A stretch of 64,000 bases of DNA from Agrococcus carbonis (GCF_900104705.1 NZ_LT629734.1:248001-312000), one strand, 5' to 3'. Positions 1-9,897 are shown, counted from the stretch's first letter. Translations and numbers: made by a program. The notes: generated by a model from the sequence alone, not told the origin.

Positions 1-328
1 TCGTGAGGATGCCCTGCTCGTGGAGCGCCATCGCGGCGTTGAGCGCCGTCTGGCCGCCGAGCGTCGGCAGGATCGCGTCGGGGCGCTCCTTCATGATGAT
101 CGTCTCGATCACCTCGGGGGTGATCGGCTCGATGTAGGTCGCGTCGGCGAAGTCGGGGTCGGTCATGATCGTCGCCGGGTTGGAGTTGACGAGGATGACG
201 CGCACGCCCTCCTCGCGCAGCACGCGGCACGCCTGGGTGCCCGAGTAGTCGAACTCGGCGGCCTGCCCGATGACGATCGGGCCGGAGCCGATGACGAGGA
301 CGGAGTTGATGTCGTCGCGCTTGGGCAT
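1..328 (-). CDS. carB: Carbamoyl-phosphate synthase large subunit, N-terminal fragment
   Basis: Only the first 109 codons are inside the window; the gene runs off the left edge. The product makes carbamoyl phosphate from bicarbonate, ATP and the ammonia delivered by CarA, for pyrimidine and arginine synthesis. The translated start [18 protein letters not shown] followed by [14 protein letters not shown] is the typical CarB N-terminus with its first nucleotide-binding loop. The ATG overlaps the carA stop by one base (TGATG), so the two subunits are translationally coupled. It is the last visible gene of the pyr operon. Confidence 0.95.
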   Translation of the reverse strand, partial: MPKRDDINSVLVIGSGPIVIGQAAEFDYSGTQACRVLREEGVRVILVNSNPATIMTDPDFADATYIEPITPEVIETIIMKERPDAILPTLGGQTALNAAMALHEQGILT

Positions 329-1482
329 CAGGCCTGCGCCCCCTTCTTCTTCGCCAGCACCAGCTGGCGGAACTCTTCGAACATGTGGTGGGCATCGTTC
401 GGGCCCGCCGCCGACTCCGGGTGGTACTGCACGCTGAACGCCGGGATGTCGAGCGCGCGCAGGCCCTCGACGACGTTGTCGTTGAGCGAGTAGTGGCTCA
501 CCTCGACGCGGCCGAAGCCCGCGGGGCTCGTGAGCTCCTCGCCGAGCGGCGCGTCGACGGCGAAGCCGTGGTTCTGGCTCGTGATCTCGACCCGGCCGGT
601 CGCGACGTCGAGCACGGGCTGGTTGATGCCGCGGTGGCCGAACGGCAGCTTGTAGGTGCCGAAGCCGAGCGCGCGGCCGAGCAGCTGGTTGCCGAAGCAG
701 ATGCCGAAGAACGGCAGCTCCTCGCGCAGCAGCCCCTGCAGCAGCTCGACCTGGGCGTCGGATGCGGCCGGGTCGCCGGGGCCGTTCGAGTAGAACGCGG
801 CGACGGGCTCGTGGGCGAGCACCTCGTCGAGCGTCGCGTCCTGCGGCAGCACGACGAGGTCGAAGCCCTGCTCGCGCAGGTAGCGCAGCGTCGAGGCCTT
901 GACGCCGAGGTCGAGCACGGCGAGCGTGCCGATCGACTCGCCGATCGCCTCGAGGCGGTACGCCTCGGCCGTGCTGACCGTCGCGGCGAGGCTGCGTCCG
1001 GCCATCTGCGGGCTCTCGCGCACGATCGCGAGCATCGCGTCGTCGTCGACGAGCGCGTCGCCCGAGAAGACACCCGCGCGCATGACGCCCGCGTCGCGCA
1101 GCCGGCGCGTGATCGCGCGGGTGTCGACGCCGGCGATGCCGACGACGCCGTCGCGCGCGAGCTGCGCGGGCAGCGGCTCCTCCGAGCGCCAGTTCGACGT
1201 CACGCGGCTCGCGGCGCGCACGACGTAGCCGGCGGGCCACATGCGCGTCGACTCGTCGTCCTCGCGGTTGACGCCGGTGTTGCCGATGTGCGGCGCGGTC
1301 TGCACGACGATCTGCCCGGCGTAGCTCGGGTCGGTGAGCGTCTCCTGGTAGCCGGTCATGCCGGTCGCGAAGACGGCCTCGCCGAGCGCCTGGCCGACGG
1401 CGCCGTACGCGCTGCCGCGGTAGATGGTGCCGTCCTCGAGCACGAGGGCGGCGTCCAGGGCGTGGGCTGCGGATGCGGTCAT
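328..1482 (-). CDS. carA: Carbamoyl-phosphate synthase small (glutaminase) subunit
   Basis: 384 residues, normal for CarA. This subunit hydrolyses glutamine and channels ammonia to CarB. The N-terminal small-subunit domain (about 1-180) is followed by a class I glutamine amidotransferase domain. In it I see the nucleophile motif GICFGNQ (Cys262) and the partner motif QYHPE (His354, Glu356). The Phe and Asn in the nucleophile elbow replace the more usual Leu and His. The ATG overlaps the stop of the upstream PH-like gene (ATGA), as expected inside an operon. Confidence 0.96.
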   Translation of the reverse strand: MTASAAHALDAALVLEDGTIYRGSAYGAVGQALGEAVFATGMTGYQETLTDPSYAGQIVVQTAPHIGNTGVNREDDESTRMWPAGYVVRAASRVTSNWRSEEPLPAQLARDGVVGIAGVDTRAITRRLRDAGVMRAGVFSGDALVDDDAMLAIVRESPQMAGRSLAATVSTAEAYRLEAIGESIGTLAVLDLGVKASTLRYLREQGFDLVVLPQDATLDEVLAHEPVAAFYSNGPGDPAASDAQVELLQGLLREELPFFGICFGNQLLGRALGFGTYKLPFGHRGINQPVLDVATGRVEITSQNHGFAVDAPLGEELTSPAGFGRVEVSHYSLNDNVVEGLRALDIPAFSVQYHPESAAGPNDAHHMFEEFRQLVLAKKKGAQA

Positions 1483-1985
1483 GCGGTCGTTCCTTCCCCT
1501 GCGGGCGTGCTGGTGGTGCCGCGGACGAGCCCCGTGAGGGCCTCGAAGGCGGCCGCGTCATCGCCGATGACGCGGATGTAGGTGTCGACGTCGGCGCCGA
1601 GCTCGTGCGCGATCACGATGATCCCGCCGGGCTCGACGACGCGGTCGATGGTCCAGGTGGCGCGCTCGACGGCGCGGATGCGCTCGGCCGGGATGCGCAC
1701 CTCCCGCCGGTCGGCGAGCAGCTGCACGCCGTCGGCGTCGACCGCGAGGCTCGTGCGGCCGCGGAAGCCGAGGCCGTGCGCGAAGATGCGGTCGTACGGG
1801 TCGCCGGCGCGCGTCGTGGCGACGTAGAGCGCGTCGACGACGAGCGTCGGCGCGGCGTCGATCCAGCCGAGCGGTTCGTCCACATCGCCCTGGCGTCGTC
1901 GGCGCGAGCGGATGCCGAGCCACACGAGCACGGCGACGAGCGCGACGAACGCCGCGCACAGCAGCGCGAAGAGCTCCTTGGTCAT
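1479..1985 (-). CDS. PH-like domain membrane protein of the pyr operon
   Basis: 168 residues. An N-terminal membrane segment (about 4-24, [18 protein letters not shown]) is followed by a short RSRRRR stop-transfer stretch and a soluble, beta-rich domain. This is the arrangement of the actinobacterial bacterial-PH-domain protein that sits between pyrC and carA; Mycobacterium Rv1382 occupies the same place. Its biochemical function is not known. The ATG overlaps the pyrC stop and its own stop overlaps the carA start, so it is co-translated with pyrimidine enzymes. Assignment rests on position and topology more than on motifs. Confidence 0.8.
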   Translation of the reverse strand: MTKELFALLCAAFVALVAVLVWLGIRSRRRRQGDVDEPLGWIDAAPTLVVDALYVATTRAGDPYDRIFAHGLGFRGRTSLAVDADGVQLLADRREVRIPAERIRAVERATWTIDRVVEPGGIIVIAHELGADVDTYIRVIGDDAAAFEALTGLVRGTTSTPAGEGTTA

Positions 1986-3367
1986 GCGCGCACCTGCCCC
2001 TCGAGAGGGGCGGCTCCGACGGCGGCTCCGACGGCGGCTCCGACGGCGGCTTCGACGACGGCTTCGACGACCACGGCGTCGGCGACGGTGCGGCGCCCCC
2101 CGCGCCAGACGTGCCGCACGCTGCCCGGCAGCTCGATCCCGAGGAACGGCGAGTTCGCCGAGCGGCCGCGCAGGCTGCCGGTGTCGATCGTCGTGCGGGC
2201 GGCCGGGTCGACGAGCACGACGTGCGCGGGCGAGCCGATCTCGAGCGGCGCGTCGTAGCCGGCCTCCTGGCCGATCGCGGCGGGCGCGGTCGACATCACG
2301 CGCGCGACGCCGGCCCAGTCGAGGAGCCCCGTCTCGACCATCGCCTCCTGCACCGCGCCGAGCGCGGTCTCCAGGCCCACCATGCCGAAGGCCGCATCCG
2401 CGAACGCCGTCTGCTTCGCCTCGGGCGCGTGCGGCGCGTGGTCGGTCGCGACGATGTCGATCGTGCCGTCGGCGAGCGCCTCGCGGAGCGCCTGCACGTC
2501 GGCGTCGGTGCGCAGCGGCGGGTTGACCTTGAAGCGCGCGTCGTAGCCGCGCACGAGCTGCTCGGTGAGCAGCAGGTGGTGGGGCGTGACCTCTGCGGTG
2601 ATCGCGATGCCCCGCGCCTTCGCCGCGCGCACGACCTCGACGGTCCCGGCGGTCGAGACGTGGCACACGTGGAGGCGCGCGCCGGTGAGCTCGGCGAGCA
2701 TCGCGTCGCGCGCGACGATCGACGACTCGGCGACCGACGGCCAGCCGGCGAGGCCGAGCTCGGCCGACAGCGGCCCCTCGTGCATGACGGCGCCGCGCGT
2801 GAGGTCGGGATCCTGCGCGTGCTGCGCCACGACCGCGCCGAGCGACGCGGCGTGCTCGAGCGCGCGGCGCATGAGCTCGGCGTCGGCGACGCACTTCCCG
2901 TCGTCGCTGAACACCGTCACTCGGGCGGCGCTGCGCGCGAGCATCGTCATGTCGGCGAGACGCTCCCCCGCGAGGCCGACCGTGACGGCGCCGATCGGGC
3001 GCACGGTCGCGAGCCCGGCCTCCTGGCCGAGCCGGTGCACCTGCTCGACGACCGCCCGCGTGTCGGCGACGGGATTCGTGTTGGCCATCGCGAACACGCA
3101 CGTGTAGCCGCCGGCGGCCGCTGCGCGGACGCCCGTCGCGACGGTCTCGGCCTGCTCGCCGCCGGGCTGCCGCAGGTGCGTGTGCAGGTCGACGAGCCCG
3201 GGCAGCGCGATGAGGCCGGATGCGTCGACGACGTCGGCCGAGTCGCGGTCGATGGTCGTCGGGTCGACCAGGGCGCCGTCGACGATCGCGAGGTCGCGGC
3301 GCTCGCCGCCGAGGATCGCGGCGCCGGTGATGAGCGTGGCGCGGGTGTGCGCTGTCGGGGCGGTCAT
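1982..3367 (-). CDS. pyrC: Dihydroorotase
   Basis: 461 residues. It closes carbamoyl aspartate to dihydroorotate, the third pyrimidine step, in the cytosol. The amidohydrolase metal motif [10 protein letters not shown] is near residue 60, and [13 protein letters not shown] carries the catalytic Asp and ligand His near residue 320. The ATG overlaps the pyrB stop (ATGA). The last roughly 30 residues are a low-complexity AVGA/VVEA tail encoded by 12-bp tandem repeats, an addition to the usual family length. The core enzyme looks intact. Confidence 0.95.
   Translation of the reverse strand: MTAPTAHTRATLITGAAILGGERRDLAIVDGALVDPTTIDRDSADVVDASGLIALPGLVDLHTHLRQPGGEQAETVATGVRAAAAGGYTCVFAMANTNPVADTRAVVEQVHRLGQEAGLATVRPIGAVTVGLAGERLADMTMLARSAARVTVFSDDGKCVADAELMRRALEHAASLGAVVAQHAQDPDLTRGAVMHEGPLSAELGLAGWPSVAESSIVARDAMLAELTGARLHVCHVSTAGTVEVVRAAKARGIAITAEVTPHHLLLTEQLVRGYDARFKVNPPLRTDADVQALREALADGTIDIVATDHAPHAPEAKQTAFADAAFGMVGLETALGAVQEAMVETGLLDWAGVARVMSTAPAAIGQEAGYDAPLEIGSPAHVVLVDPAARTTIDTGSLRGRSANSPFLGIELPGSVRHVWRGGRRTVADAVVVEAVVEAAVGAAVGAAVGAAPLEGQVRA
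2009..2068. repeat. 12-bp tandem repeat in the 3' end of pyrC
   Basis: Five consecutive 12-bp units of the type ggcggctccgac, the last two with substitutions. The period is a multiple of three, so gain or loss of units keeps the pyrC frame and only changes the length of the Ala/Val/Gly tail. Confidence 0.9.
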
Positions 3368-4317
3368 CGGGAGCCTCCCTGGTCGGATGCGAGCAGCGCG
3401 TAGAGCACGGCCATGCGCACCGAGACACCCGCGGTGACCTGCTCGAGCACGGTCGACGCGTCGTCGTCGGCGGCGCGGCTCGAGAGCTCGAGGCCGCGGT
3501 TCATCGGGCCCGGGTGCATGATGCGGGTGCCGGGGATGCGTGCGAGGCGCTCGTCGGTGAGCGACCAGCCGGTGACGTACTCGGCGGGGCTGAGGCTCAC
3601 CCGGCCCGCCTGGCGCTCGAGCTGCACGCGCAGCAGCATGAGCGCGTCGGGGCGCTCGGCGAGCACCGCGTCGAGGTCGGTCGTCGCCCGCACGCCGAGC
3701 CGGCTGCCGTCGGCGCCGGCGGGCGGCAGGAGCGCCGCGGGGCCGACGAGCGTGACCTCGGCGCCGAGCGCGGGCAGCAGCAGCGCGTTCGACCGCGCGA
3801 CCCGCGAGTGGGCGATGTCGCCGACGATCGCGACGCGCACGCCGTCGAGCGCCTTGCCGCGCGCCGCATCCGGCCCGTGGATGCGGCGCCTGAGGGCGAA
3901 CGCGTCGAGGAGCGCCTGCGTCGGGTGCTCGTGGGTGCCGTCGCCGGCGTTGACGACCGGCCGGCCGATCCAGTCGGCGAGCAGCGCGGGGGCGCCCGAA
4001 GCGCCCGAGCGCACGACGACGCCGTCGACGCCCATCGCGGCGATCGTGAGGCCCGTGTCGCGCAGCGACTCGCCCTTCGACGCGCTCGAGCCCTTGCCCG
4101 AGACGTTGATGACGTCGGCCGAGAGCCACTTGCCGGCGATCTCGAACGACGAGCGGGTGCGGGTCGAGTCCTCGAAGAAGAGGTTGACGACCGTGCGGCC
4201 GCGCAGCGCCGGGAGCTTCTTGACCTCGCGCTCCTGGATCTGGTGCATGTCCTCGGCGAGGTCGAGGAGGGCCACGGCCTCGTCGCGCGGCATGGCGGCG
4301 GTCAGGAGGTGCTTCAT
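3364..4317 (-). CDS. pyrB: Aspartate carbamoyltransferase catalytic subunit
   Basis: 317 residues, a full-length catalytic chain. It joins carbamoyl phosphate and aspartate. The carbamoyl-phosphate loop STRTRSSFE lies at 51-59. The aspartate-domain motifs [16 protein letters not shown] and MHPGPMNRG are also present. There is no pyrI nearby, as expected for actinobacteria. The start overlaps the pyrR stop by four bases (ATGA), and pyrC follows with the same overlap. Confidence 0.96.
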   Translation of the reverse strand: MKHLLTAAMPRDEAVALLDLAEDMHQIQEREVKKLPALRGRTVVNLFFEDSTRTRSSFEIAGKWLSADVINVSGKGSSASKGESLRDTGLTIAAMGVDGVVVRSGASGAPALLADWIGRPVVNAGDGTHEHPTQALLDAFALRRRIHGPDAARGKALDGVRVAIVGDIAHSRVARSNALLLPALGAEVTLVGPAALLPPAGADGSRLGVRATTDLDAVLAERPDALMLLRVQLERQAGRVSLSPAEYVTGWSLTDERLARIPGTRIMHPGPMNRGLELSSRAADDDASTVLEQVTAGVSVRMAVLYALLASDQGGSR

Positions 4318-4871
4318 GCGGCGCCTCCCTCGATCACGACGGCGTCCTCGCCGTCGATCTCGTCGAGCAGGATCGAGACGTGCTCGCTGCGGGCGCTCGG
4401 CAGGTTCTTCCCCACGGAGTCGGCGCGGATCGGCAGCTCGCGGTGGCCGCGGTCGACGAGCACCGCGAGCCGCACCGCGCGCGGCCGGCCGAGGTCGGCG
4501 AGCGCATCGAGCGCCGCGCGGATCGTGCGGCCCGAGTAGAGCACGTCGTCGACGAGCACGACGGTGCGGTCGTCGATGCCGATCGCGGGGATGCGCGTGG
4601 GCTGCGAGGCGAGCGTCGGCCTGGCCCGCAGGTCGTCGCGGTGCATCGTGATGTCGAGCGCACCGGTGCGGGCGGCGAAGTCCTCGCCCGTGATCTCGGT
4701 GAGCCGCGACGCGAGTCGCTGCGCGAGCGGCACGCCGCGGGTCGGGATGCCGAGGAGCACCAGGTCATCGGGGCCGTGGTTGGCCTCGACGATCTCGTGG
4801 GCGATGCGCGTCAGCGCCCGCCCGATCTCGTCGGGACCGAGCACGGTGCGAGTGCGCGCAGTCTGAGCCAC
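4314..4871 (-). CDS. pyrR: Pyrimidine operon regulator PyrR / uracil phosphoribosyltransferase
   Basis: 185 residues. PyrR proteins bind pyr mRNA in a UMP/UTP-dependent way and often have uracil phosphoribosyltransferase activity. The PRPP-binding motif [14 protein letters not shown] lies at about 103-116. The start is GTG at 4869-4871, preceded by GGGAG five bases upstream. The first gene of the operon encodes the regulator, and a PyrR-binding loop lies in its own leader (separate entry). This makes autoregulation of the whole operon likely. Confidence 0.95.
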   Translation of the reverse strand: MAQTARTRTVLGPDEIGRALTRIAHEIVEANHGPDDLVLLGIPTRGVPLAQRLASRLTEITGEDFAARTGALDITMHRDDLRARPTLASQPTRIPAIGIDDRTVVLVDDVLYSGRTIRAALDALADLGRPRAVRLAVLVDRGHRELPIRADSVGKNLPSARSEHVSILLDEIDGEDAVVIEGGAA

Positions 4872-4876
4872 AGCGA

Positions 4877-4910
4877 CTCCCTTCTCCGCCTCACAGGACG
4901 GGCTTCAAGG
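4877..4910 (-). promoter_or_regulatory. PyrR-binding loop overlapping the pyrR ribosome binding site
   Basis: On the minus strand the leader reads CGTCCTGTGAGGCGGAGAAG (4900-4881). It matches the PyrR binding-loop consensus ARUCCNGNGAGGYU at all internal positions. A short upper stem CCG/CGG encloses UCCUGUGAGG (4898-4889), and a lower stem CCUU (4910-4907) pairs with AAGG (4883-4880). The 3' arm runs into the GGGAG Shine-Dalgarno of pyrR. PyrR binding would therefore hide the ribosome site, the mechanism described for mycobacterial pyr operons. I see no terminator/antiterminator pair. Confidence 0.85.
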
Positions 4911-4925
4911 TTGTCTGATGCCTCC

Positions 4926-4931
4926 ACTCTA
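4926..4931 (-). promoter_or_regulatory. Candidate -10 element of the pyr operon
   Basis: TAGAGT on the minus strand lies about 15 bp upstream of the PyrR loop. It fits the actinobacterial TANNNT -10 consensus and would start the transcript just ahead of the loop. No convincing -35 is visible. The element touches the last codons of the upstream monooxygenase gene. Confidence 0.5.
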
Positions 4932-6194
4932 CTCCTCGACGTGCTCCGATCGGAGACCGAGGCCGATGACCCTGCCCATGACGTGCCGCAGCACCGGCAC
5001 CCGCTGCACGAGGCGCAGCGGCAGCGGCACGGGCACCTCGGCACCCGGCTCGGCCACGCGCACGAGCACACGCTCGAGGCGCCGCTGGAGCGCCTGCACG
5101 GCGCGCGCGGGCGGCTGCCGGCGCCGCTGGATGCGGGCGAGCAGCTCGGGCGTCGGGCGCGCGGTCGCGAGGCGGGGCGCGAGCGCGTTCGCAGCCGCGA
5201 CGGCATCCTGGATCGCGAGGTTGATGCCGACGCCGCCGGCCGGCGACATGGCGTGGGCGGCGTCGCCGATCGCCAGGACGCCGTCGCGGTACCAGCGCTC
5301 GAGGTGCTCGATGCGCACGTCGAGCACGCGGATGTCGTCGACCTCGAGCGCCGCGATGCGTGCTGCGAACGGGGGGTGGAGGCGTGCGATCCGCTCCCGG
5401 AGGGCGTCGAGCGCAGACTTGTCCCGACGCCACACGGCCTTCCCCACGATGTGCGCGCACTGGTAGAAGTCGCCGCGATCGATCGACAGCAGCGCGCCGT
5501 CGCCGACCTGCATGAACGGGATCGACTCGTCGGGCTCCCGAGGCAGGCGGAACCACAGCACGTCGATCGCGCTCGGACCACCCGCGCTGACGAGCCCGGC
5601 CGCATCCCGCAGGCGCGAGTCCCGCCCGTCGGCGAGGACGGTGAGCTTCGCACGCAGCTCGATCGGGCCTTCCGGGCCTGCACCTCGCACCCCGGTGATG
5701 CGGTCGCCATCGCGGAGCAGCTCGACACCCGTCGTGCGCATTCGCAGGTCGTACCCCGGGAGGTCCCGCCCCGCATCCGCGAGGAAGTCGAGGAAGTCCC
5801 ACTGCGGCATGAAGGCAATGGCCTTGCGCCGGGTCGGCAATCGGGAGAAGTCGGCGACGACGAGGTGCTCGCCCGAGAACCGCAGCGTCACCTGCTGCAT
5901 GTCGGCGTGCGGCAGCGCGAGGAACCGCTCGAGCAGGCCGAGCTCGTGCAGCACCTCCTGCGTGGACGGGTGGATGGTGTCGCCGCGGAAGTCACGGAGG
6001 AAGTCGCCGTGCTGCTCGAGCACGACGACGCGGACGCCCCGCCGCGCGAGCAGCAGTGCGAGCATCATGCCCGCCGGTCCCCCGCCGACGATCGCGCAAT
6101 CGGTGCGGATGCGTTCGGTCGCCGCGCGATCGTCGGCCGCGTACGCTCGACGAGGACGCCGACCCGACTGCGATCCCGCGTCGTCCGCGCTCAT
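4929..6194 (-). CDS. FAD-dependent monooxygenase (aromatic-ring hydroxylase type)
   Basis: 421 residues from ATG 6194. The dinucleotide-binding motif VGGGPAGMMLALLLARRG lies near residue 34, and the second FAD motif IGDAAHAMSPAGGVGINLA near residue 290. This is the class A flavoprotein hydroxylase architecture (PheA/TfdB-like, UbiH-related). The substrate is unknown. A GTG at 6227 with GAGGG upstream is an alternative start. I prefer 6194 because CACGAT sits exactly 6 nt before it, the leaderless pattern seen throughout this window. No pathway genes lie nearby. Confidence 0.85.
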   Translation of the reverse strand: MSADDAGSQSGRRPRRAYAADDRAATERIRTDCAIVGGGPAGMMLALLLARRGVRVVVLEQHGDFLRDFRGDTIHPSTQEVLHELGLLERFLALPHADMQQVTLRFSGEHLVVADFSRLPTRRKAIAFMPQWDFLDFLADAGRDLPGYDLRMRTTGVELLRDGDRITGVRGAGPEGPIELRAKLTVLADGRDSRLRDAAGLVSAGGPSAIDVLWFRLPREPDESIPFMQVGDGALLSIDRGDFYQCAHIVGKAVWRRDKSALDALRERIARLHPPFAARIAALEVDDIRVLDVRIEHLERWYRDGVLAIGDAAHAMSPAGGVGINLAIQDAVAAANALAPRLATARPTPELLARIQRRRQPPARAVQALQRRLERVLVRVAEPGAEVPVPLPLRLVQRVPVLRHVMGRVIGLGLRSEHVEE

Positions 6195-6235
6195 GCTCCC
6201 ATCGTGCTCGGTGGCGGTGGCCGGCACCAGCGCCC

Positions 6236-7740
6236 TCAGAACGGCGACGGCGCGTCGGAGTCGGCTCGCCGTTCGCCCCAGTGCTCAACCGACGCGTCGA
6301 CGAATACGGGCCCGACGTGCGGCGGCTCGTCGGTGTAGACGTCGCCCGTGGGCGAGGTGAACTCGAGCACGCCGGGGCTGGTCTGGCGCACCTTCCAGCG
6401 TCGGGCGTGGGCGAGCTGGGCGCCTTTGAGGGTGTGGTGGCGTCTGCAGAGGTGGGCGAGGTTGTCGTGGCAGGTCGTGCCGCCCTCGGCCCACGGCTTG
6501 GTGTGGTCGATGTCGCAGCGGCGGGCGCGCTGCCCGCAGCCTGGCCACCGGCAGTGCTGGTCGCGGGCTCGCAGCAGCCGCTTGAGCTGGCTGGAGGGCG
6601 TGTAGGTGTCGACGGCGAGCACCTGGCCGGTGAGCGGGTCGGTGAACAGCCGCGCCCAGCTGCTGGCCCGCGAGGCGAGGATGCGGGCGGTCTCCGGGTC
6701 GATGGGTGCCCCGTTCGCGAGCCGCGCGACCGCCGCCTCGACACCCGCCACAGGCGCCCCGTCGTCGCCGGTGAGGACGGGCGCGGGGATGAGCACGCTG
6801 ACCTCGGCGCGGATGCCGTGCAGGCCGGTGTCGGTGGGGTCGGCGGTCAGCAACAGGTCGGCCAGCAAGTCGGCGCGCAGCTGGTCGAAGGTCCGCGAGT
6901 CGCGGCCGCCGTCGGCACCGACCGGCGCCTCACCGACGGCATCGGCGCCGTTCCCGGGCGTGTCGGCGGCGTCGGCAGCCCGGTCCGGCGCGCCCGAACC
7001 GACGCCTTGGCCATCTGGGTGAGGCGGTCGTGGATGCCGTGCGCGAGCGCGGTCGGCAGCAGGGCGCGCAGCATCGACATGCCGTCGTCGAGGTCGCTCA
7101 CCCACACGCCGCGCTGCTCGCGGGCGGTGCGGTGCCGCTCGACGAGCGGCTCCGCCAGGTGCTGCTCGAGCTCGCGCCGCGCGATCGCCCGCAGTCGGCC
7201 CGGGGTGGTCTGCTCGGCGTGCGGCAGCAGCGCCGCTTCGAACGCCGCCCGCGCCGCCGGATCCTGGATCGGCGCGCCGATCTCCGCGATCACGGCGACG
7301 TGGCCGCGGTGGATGCGCGCCTGCCCCCACGCCTCCACGGTCGCGGGCCAGCGCTGCGTGTCGGCCATCGCGGCGTTCAGTTCGGCCTCGACGGTGCGGT
7401 CGGAGCGGCGCTGCCGCAGCCCGAGCTCGCACGCGGCATCCCGCAGCCCCACCGCCGGGTCGAGCCGCTCCGCGAGCGCATCGTCGACCGCCACATGGCC
7501 GATGCCGGCGAGCAGCTGCGTGCGCATCGCCTGCAGGCCCGCGATCGCCGCGTCGATCTCGACGACCGCGCGCATCGCGGTCTCGCTCACATCGCGCGGG
7601 GTGGGCGGTGCGGCGGGAGCCGGGTCGAGCGCGCCACTGGCGGTCGCCGGCTCGAGCGCGGAATCAGGAGCAGCCGGGTGCTCGGCGCGGGCGACCTCGG
7701 GACCCTCCGGCCCCTCATGCTCCACCGCATCCGTCGACAT
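6236..7740 (-). pseudogene. DUF222 / HNH endonuclease family gene, frameshifted
   Basis: Residues from ATG 7740 to about 7000 read as the DUF222 helical domain, ending in MSMLRALLPTALAHGIHDRL. The rest of the family protein, including the HNH part with CRWPGCGQRARRCDIDHTKP and HLCRRHHTLKGAQL, continues in another frame to the stop at 6236. The total length (1505 bp) is one base short of a whole number of codons. A single-base deletion near 6985-7005 would explain this. The members of this abundant actinobacterial family (the 13E12 repeat group in mycobacteria) are mostly of unknown role. A real pseudogene and a sequencing error both fit. Confidence 0.8.
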
Positions 7741-7816
7741 GCAGGCATGCAACCACGGGCCACCCACACGACCGCGACGATGTGGAGAACTCGATCGGAT
7801 CGACCGCGCTGGTCGC

Positions 7817-7959
7817 GTGACGCGAGCGGCTGCGCCGCGCGCTCCTCGACCGACGAGGGAGCAGCGAGCGGCCGCGGGGTCTCGTCACGACCGACGAGGG
7901 AGCGGCGCGCGCAAGGCGACCGGCGCCGTCTCGTGACGCGAGCGCCTACGGCGCGCGCA
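7817..7959. repeat. Intergenic hairpin repeat, locus 1
   Basis: Within the 252-bp gap between the DUF222 gene and nusB lie a copy of the repeat gtgacgcg...gcgcgctcctcgaccgacgagg (7817-7859), a degenerate middle part, and a partial copy (7928-7959). Each contains a GC-rich inverted repeat around a short loop. The same element occurs at 9898-10065 and 45855-45940. No gene is evident in this gap. Confidence 0.7.
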
Positions 7960-7992
7960 CCGCGGCCGCTCAGCTCGGGTCGGACCCGCCGG

Positions 7993-8412
7993 TCAGGCGC
8001 GCTGCGCCGCGATCCGCCCGAGCACGCCGTTGATGAACGCGCCCGAGCGGTCGGTCGAGAGCTCGTTCGCGAGGTGCACGGCCTCCGAGATCACGACGCT
8101 CGCGGGTGCCGTCTCGTGCTCGAGCTCCCACGCGCCGACCCGCAGGATCGCGAGGTCGGTGCGCGGCATGCGGTCGAGGCTCCAGTGCTCGCTCGACGAG
8201 GCGATCAGCTCGTCGAGCGCATCGGTCGCGTCGCCGACGCCCGCGACGATCTCGCGCGCGAACGGGTACCAGCCGTGCTTCGTCCAGCCGAGCCGCGACG
8301 CGGTGTCGCGGAGCACCGTCTCGGGCGCCTCGCCGCGCGCCTGCGCGGAGTACAGCACCTCGACGGCGTGCTTGCGCGCCTTGCGGCGCGAGGGGTAGAC
8401 CTCGTCTGCCAC
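7993..8412 (-). CDS. nusB: Transcription antitermination factor NusB
   Basis: 139 residues, the usual size. NusB with NusE binds boxA in rRNA leaders and promotes antitermination. The N-terminal Arg-rich helix SRRKARKHAVEVLYSAQ and the C-terminal ISEAVHLANELS...AFINGVLGRIA are diagnostic. The start is GTG at 8412, one base after the efp stop, so the gene is co-transcribed with efp. Confidence 0.95.
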   Translation of the reverse strand: MADEVYPSRRKARKHAVEVLYSAQARGEAPETVLRDTASRLGWTKHGWYPFAREIVAGVGDATDALDELIASSSEHWSLDRMPRTDLAILRVGAWELEHETAPASVVISEAVHLANELSTDRSGAFINGVLGRIAAQRA

Positions 8413-8413
8413 G

Positions 8414-8977
8414 TCAGTCGGTGACGCGGCCGAGGTAGTCGCCCGTGCGCGTGTCGACCTTGATGCGCGTACCCTGCTCGACGAAGAGCGGCACCTGCAC
8501 CTCGGCGCCCGTCTCGACCGTCGCGGCCTTCGTGCCGGCGCTCGAGCGGTCGCCCTGCAGGCCCGGCTCGGTGTAGGTGATCTCGAGCACGACGGATGCG
8601 GGGAGCTCGACCTGCAGCGCCTCGCCCTCGTGCATCGAGATGGTCGCGGTGCCGTTCTCGAGCAGGTACTTCGCGCCGTCGCCGACGACCGAGGCCGGGA
8701 TCGGCAGCTGCTCGTAGGTTTCGTTGTCCATGAAGACGAAGTCGGTGCCGTCGTTGTAGAGGAACTGGTAGTCGCGGCGGTCGACGGTCGCGAACTCGAC
8801 CTTGGTGCCGGCGTTGAAGGTCTTGTCGACGGTCTTCTGGCTGCGGGCGTTCCGCAGCTTGGTGCGCACGAACGCCCCGCCCTTGCCGGGCTTGACGTGC
8901 TGGAACTCGATGACGCTCCAGAGCTGTCCGTCGAGGTTGAGCACCGAGCCGTTCTTGATGTCGTTCGTGGTTGCCAT
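8414..8977 (-). CDS. efp: Elongation factor P
   Basis: 187 residues with three beta-barrel domains. It relieves ribosome stalling at proline stretches by acting at the E site. The functional loop [15 protein letters not shown] carries the conserved Lys at its tip (near residue 32). No EpmA or YmfI-type modification gene is visible in the window, so any modification is unknown. The order aroQ-efp-nusB is the normal actinobacterial one. Confidence 0.95.
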   Translation of the reverse strand: MATTNDIKNGSVLNLDGQLWSVIEFQHVKPGKGGAFVRTKLRNARSQKTVDKTFNAGTKVEFATVDRRDYQFLYNDGTDFVFMDNETYEQLPIPASVVGDGAKYLLENGTATISMHEGEALQVELPASVVLEITYTEPGLQGDRSSAGTKAATVETGAEVQVPLFVEQGTRIKVDTRTGDYLGRVTD

Positions 8978-9021
8978 GCTGGCGGTATCCGTTCCGTGGG
9001 GTTCGCGGCCGAGAGCCGAGT

Positions 9022-9456
9022 CTACCGGGCGGCGATCGCCGCGGCCGCCAGTCGGTAGCCGTCGAGCCCGAAGCCTGCGATCACGCCGGTCGCGACGCCG
9101 GAGATCACCGAGGTGTGCCGGAAGGCCTCGCGCGCGTGCGGGTTGGAGATGTGGACCTCCACGAGCGGCGCGACGCCCTGCAGCTGCGCGCACGCGTCGC
9201 GCAGCGCATAGGAGTAGTGCGTGAACGCCGCAGGGTTCAGGATCACGGGCGTGCGCGCATCCACCGCCTCGTGGATCCAGCCGACGAGCTCGGCCTCGTC
9301 GTCGGTCTGGCGCACGTCGGCCTCGATCGGGGCGTCAGTGCGGCCGGATGCTTCCACGAGCGGTGCGATGTCGTCGATCGTCGCCGTGCCGTACACCTCG
9401 GGCTCGCGCGTGCCGAGCCTGCCGAGGTTGGGGCCGTTCAGGACGAGGATGCGCAT
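9022..9456 (-). CDS. aroQ: Type II 3-dehydroquinate dehydratase
   Basis: 144 residues, the normal subunit of the dodecameric enzyme. It converts 3-dehydroquinate to 3-dehydroshikimate. The start motif [18 protein letters not shown] holds the catalytic Arg and Tyr, and [18 protein letters not shown] holds the substrate-binding Ser/Asn and active-site His region. It lies upstream of efp, with aroB, aroK, aroC and aroE nearby on the same strand. Confidence 0.95.
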   Translation of the reverse strand: MRILVLNGPNLGRLGTREPEVYGTATIDDIAPLVEASGRTDAPIEADVRQTDDEAELVGWIHEAVDARTPVILNPAAFTHYSYALRDACAQLQGVAPLVEVHISNPHAREAFRHTSVISGVATGVIAGFGLDGYRLAAAAIAAR

Positions 9457-9492
9457 GCGGCCAAGTCTGCCGCATGCGCCCGGCCCTGCTGG

Positions 9493-9849
9493 CTACATCT
9501 CGCCCTCGAAGAGGCCGATGTGGTTGCCGTCGGGGTCGGCGAGCACCGCCCACCAGCTCGTGGGCGTGATCTCCGACTTGGGCACCACCACGGCGCCGCC
9601 GTTCGCGGTCGCCTGCTCGAGGGCGGCGTCGATCGAGTCGACCTCGACCATGCTGCGCGGCTGCGTGAAGCCCTCGGCGCGCTCGGTGAGCGCCCCGCCC
9701 GAGACGCCGTTGGGCGCCTGGAACATGGGGTAGCCCTCGAAGCCCTCCATCTCGGCGATCTGCCAGCCGAAGAGGCCGGAGTAGAAGGAGGTCGCCTTCG
9801 CGAAGTCGGTGACCGGGATCTCGATGTGCGTGATGTCGCCGTGTGCCAT
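9493..9849 (-). CDS. VOC-family (glyoxalase/dioxygenase-like) protein
   Basis: 118 residues from ATG 9849. It has two beta-alpha-beta-beta-beta halves typical of a single VOC domain: HIEIPVTDFAKATSFYSGLF at the N-terminus and WWAVLADPDGNHIGLFEGE at the C-terminus. The His near residue 8 and the final Glu fit VOC metal-ligand positions, but the substrate cannot be deduced. CAGACT ends 6 nt before the ATG (leaderless-type promoter), so it probably has its own transcript between aroB and aroQ. Confidence 0.85.
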   Translation of the reverse strand: MAHGDITHIEIPVTDFAKATSFYSGLFGWQIAEMEGFEGYPMFQAPNGVSGGALTERAEGFTQPRSMVEVDSIDAALEQATANGGAVVVPKSEITPTSWWAVLADPDGNHIGLFEGEM

Positions 9850-9897
9850 GGGTGCAGTCTGCGCGAGCGCCGCGACGGCGCGCAAGGGCGGGGTCTC

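Noticed and set aside
6985-7005. Programmed -1 frameshift in the DUF222/HNH gene
   Set aside because: No slippery heptamer or downstream structure is evident, so a simple one-base deletion is more likely.
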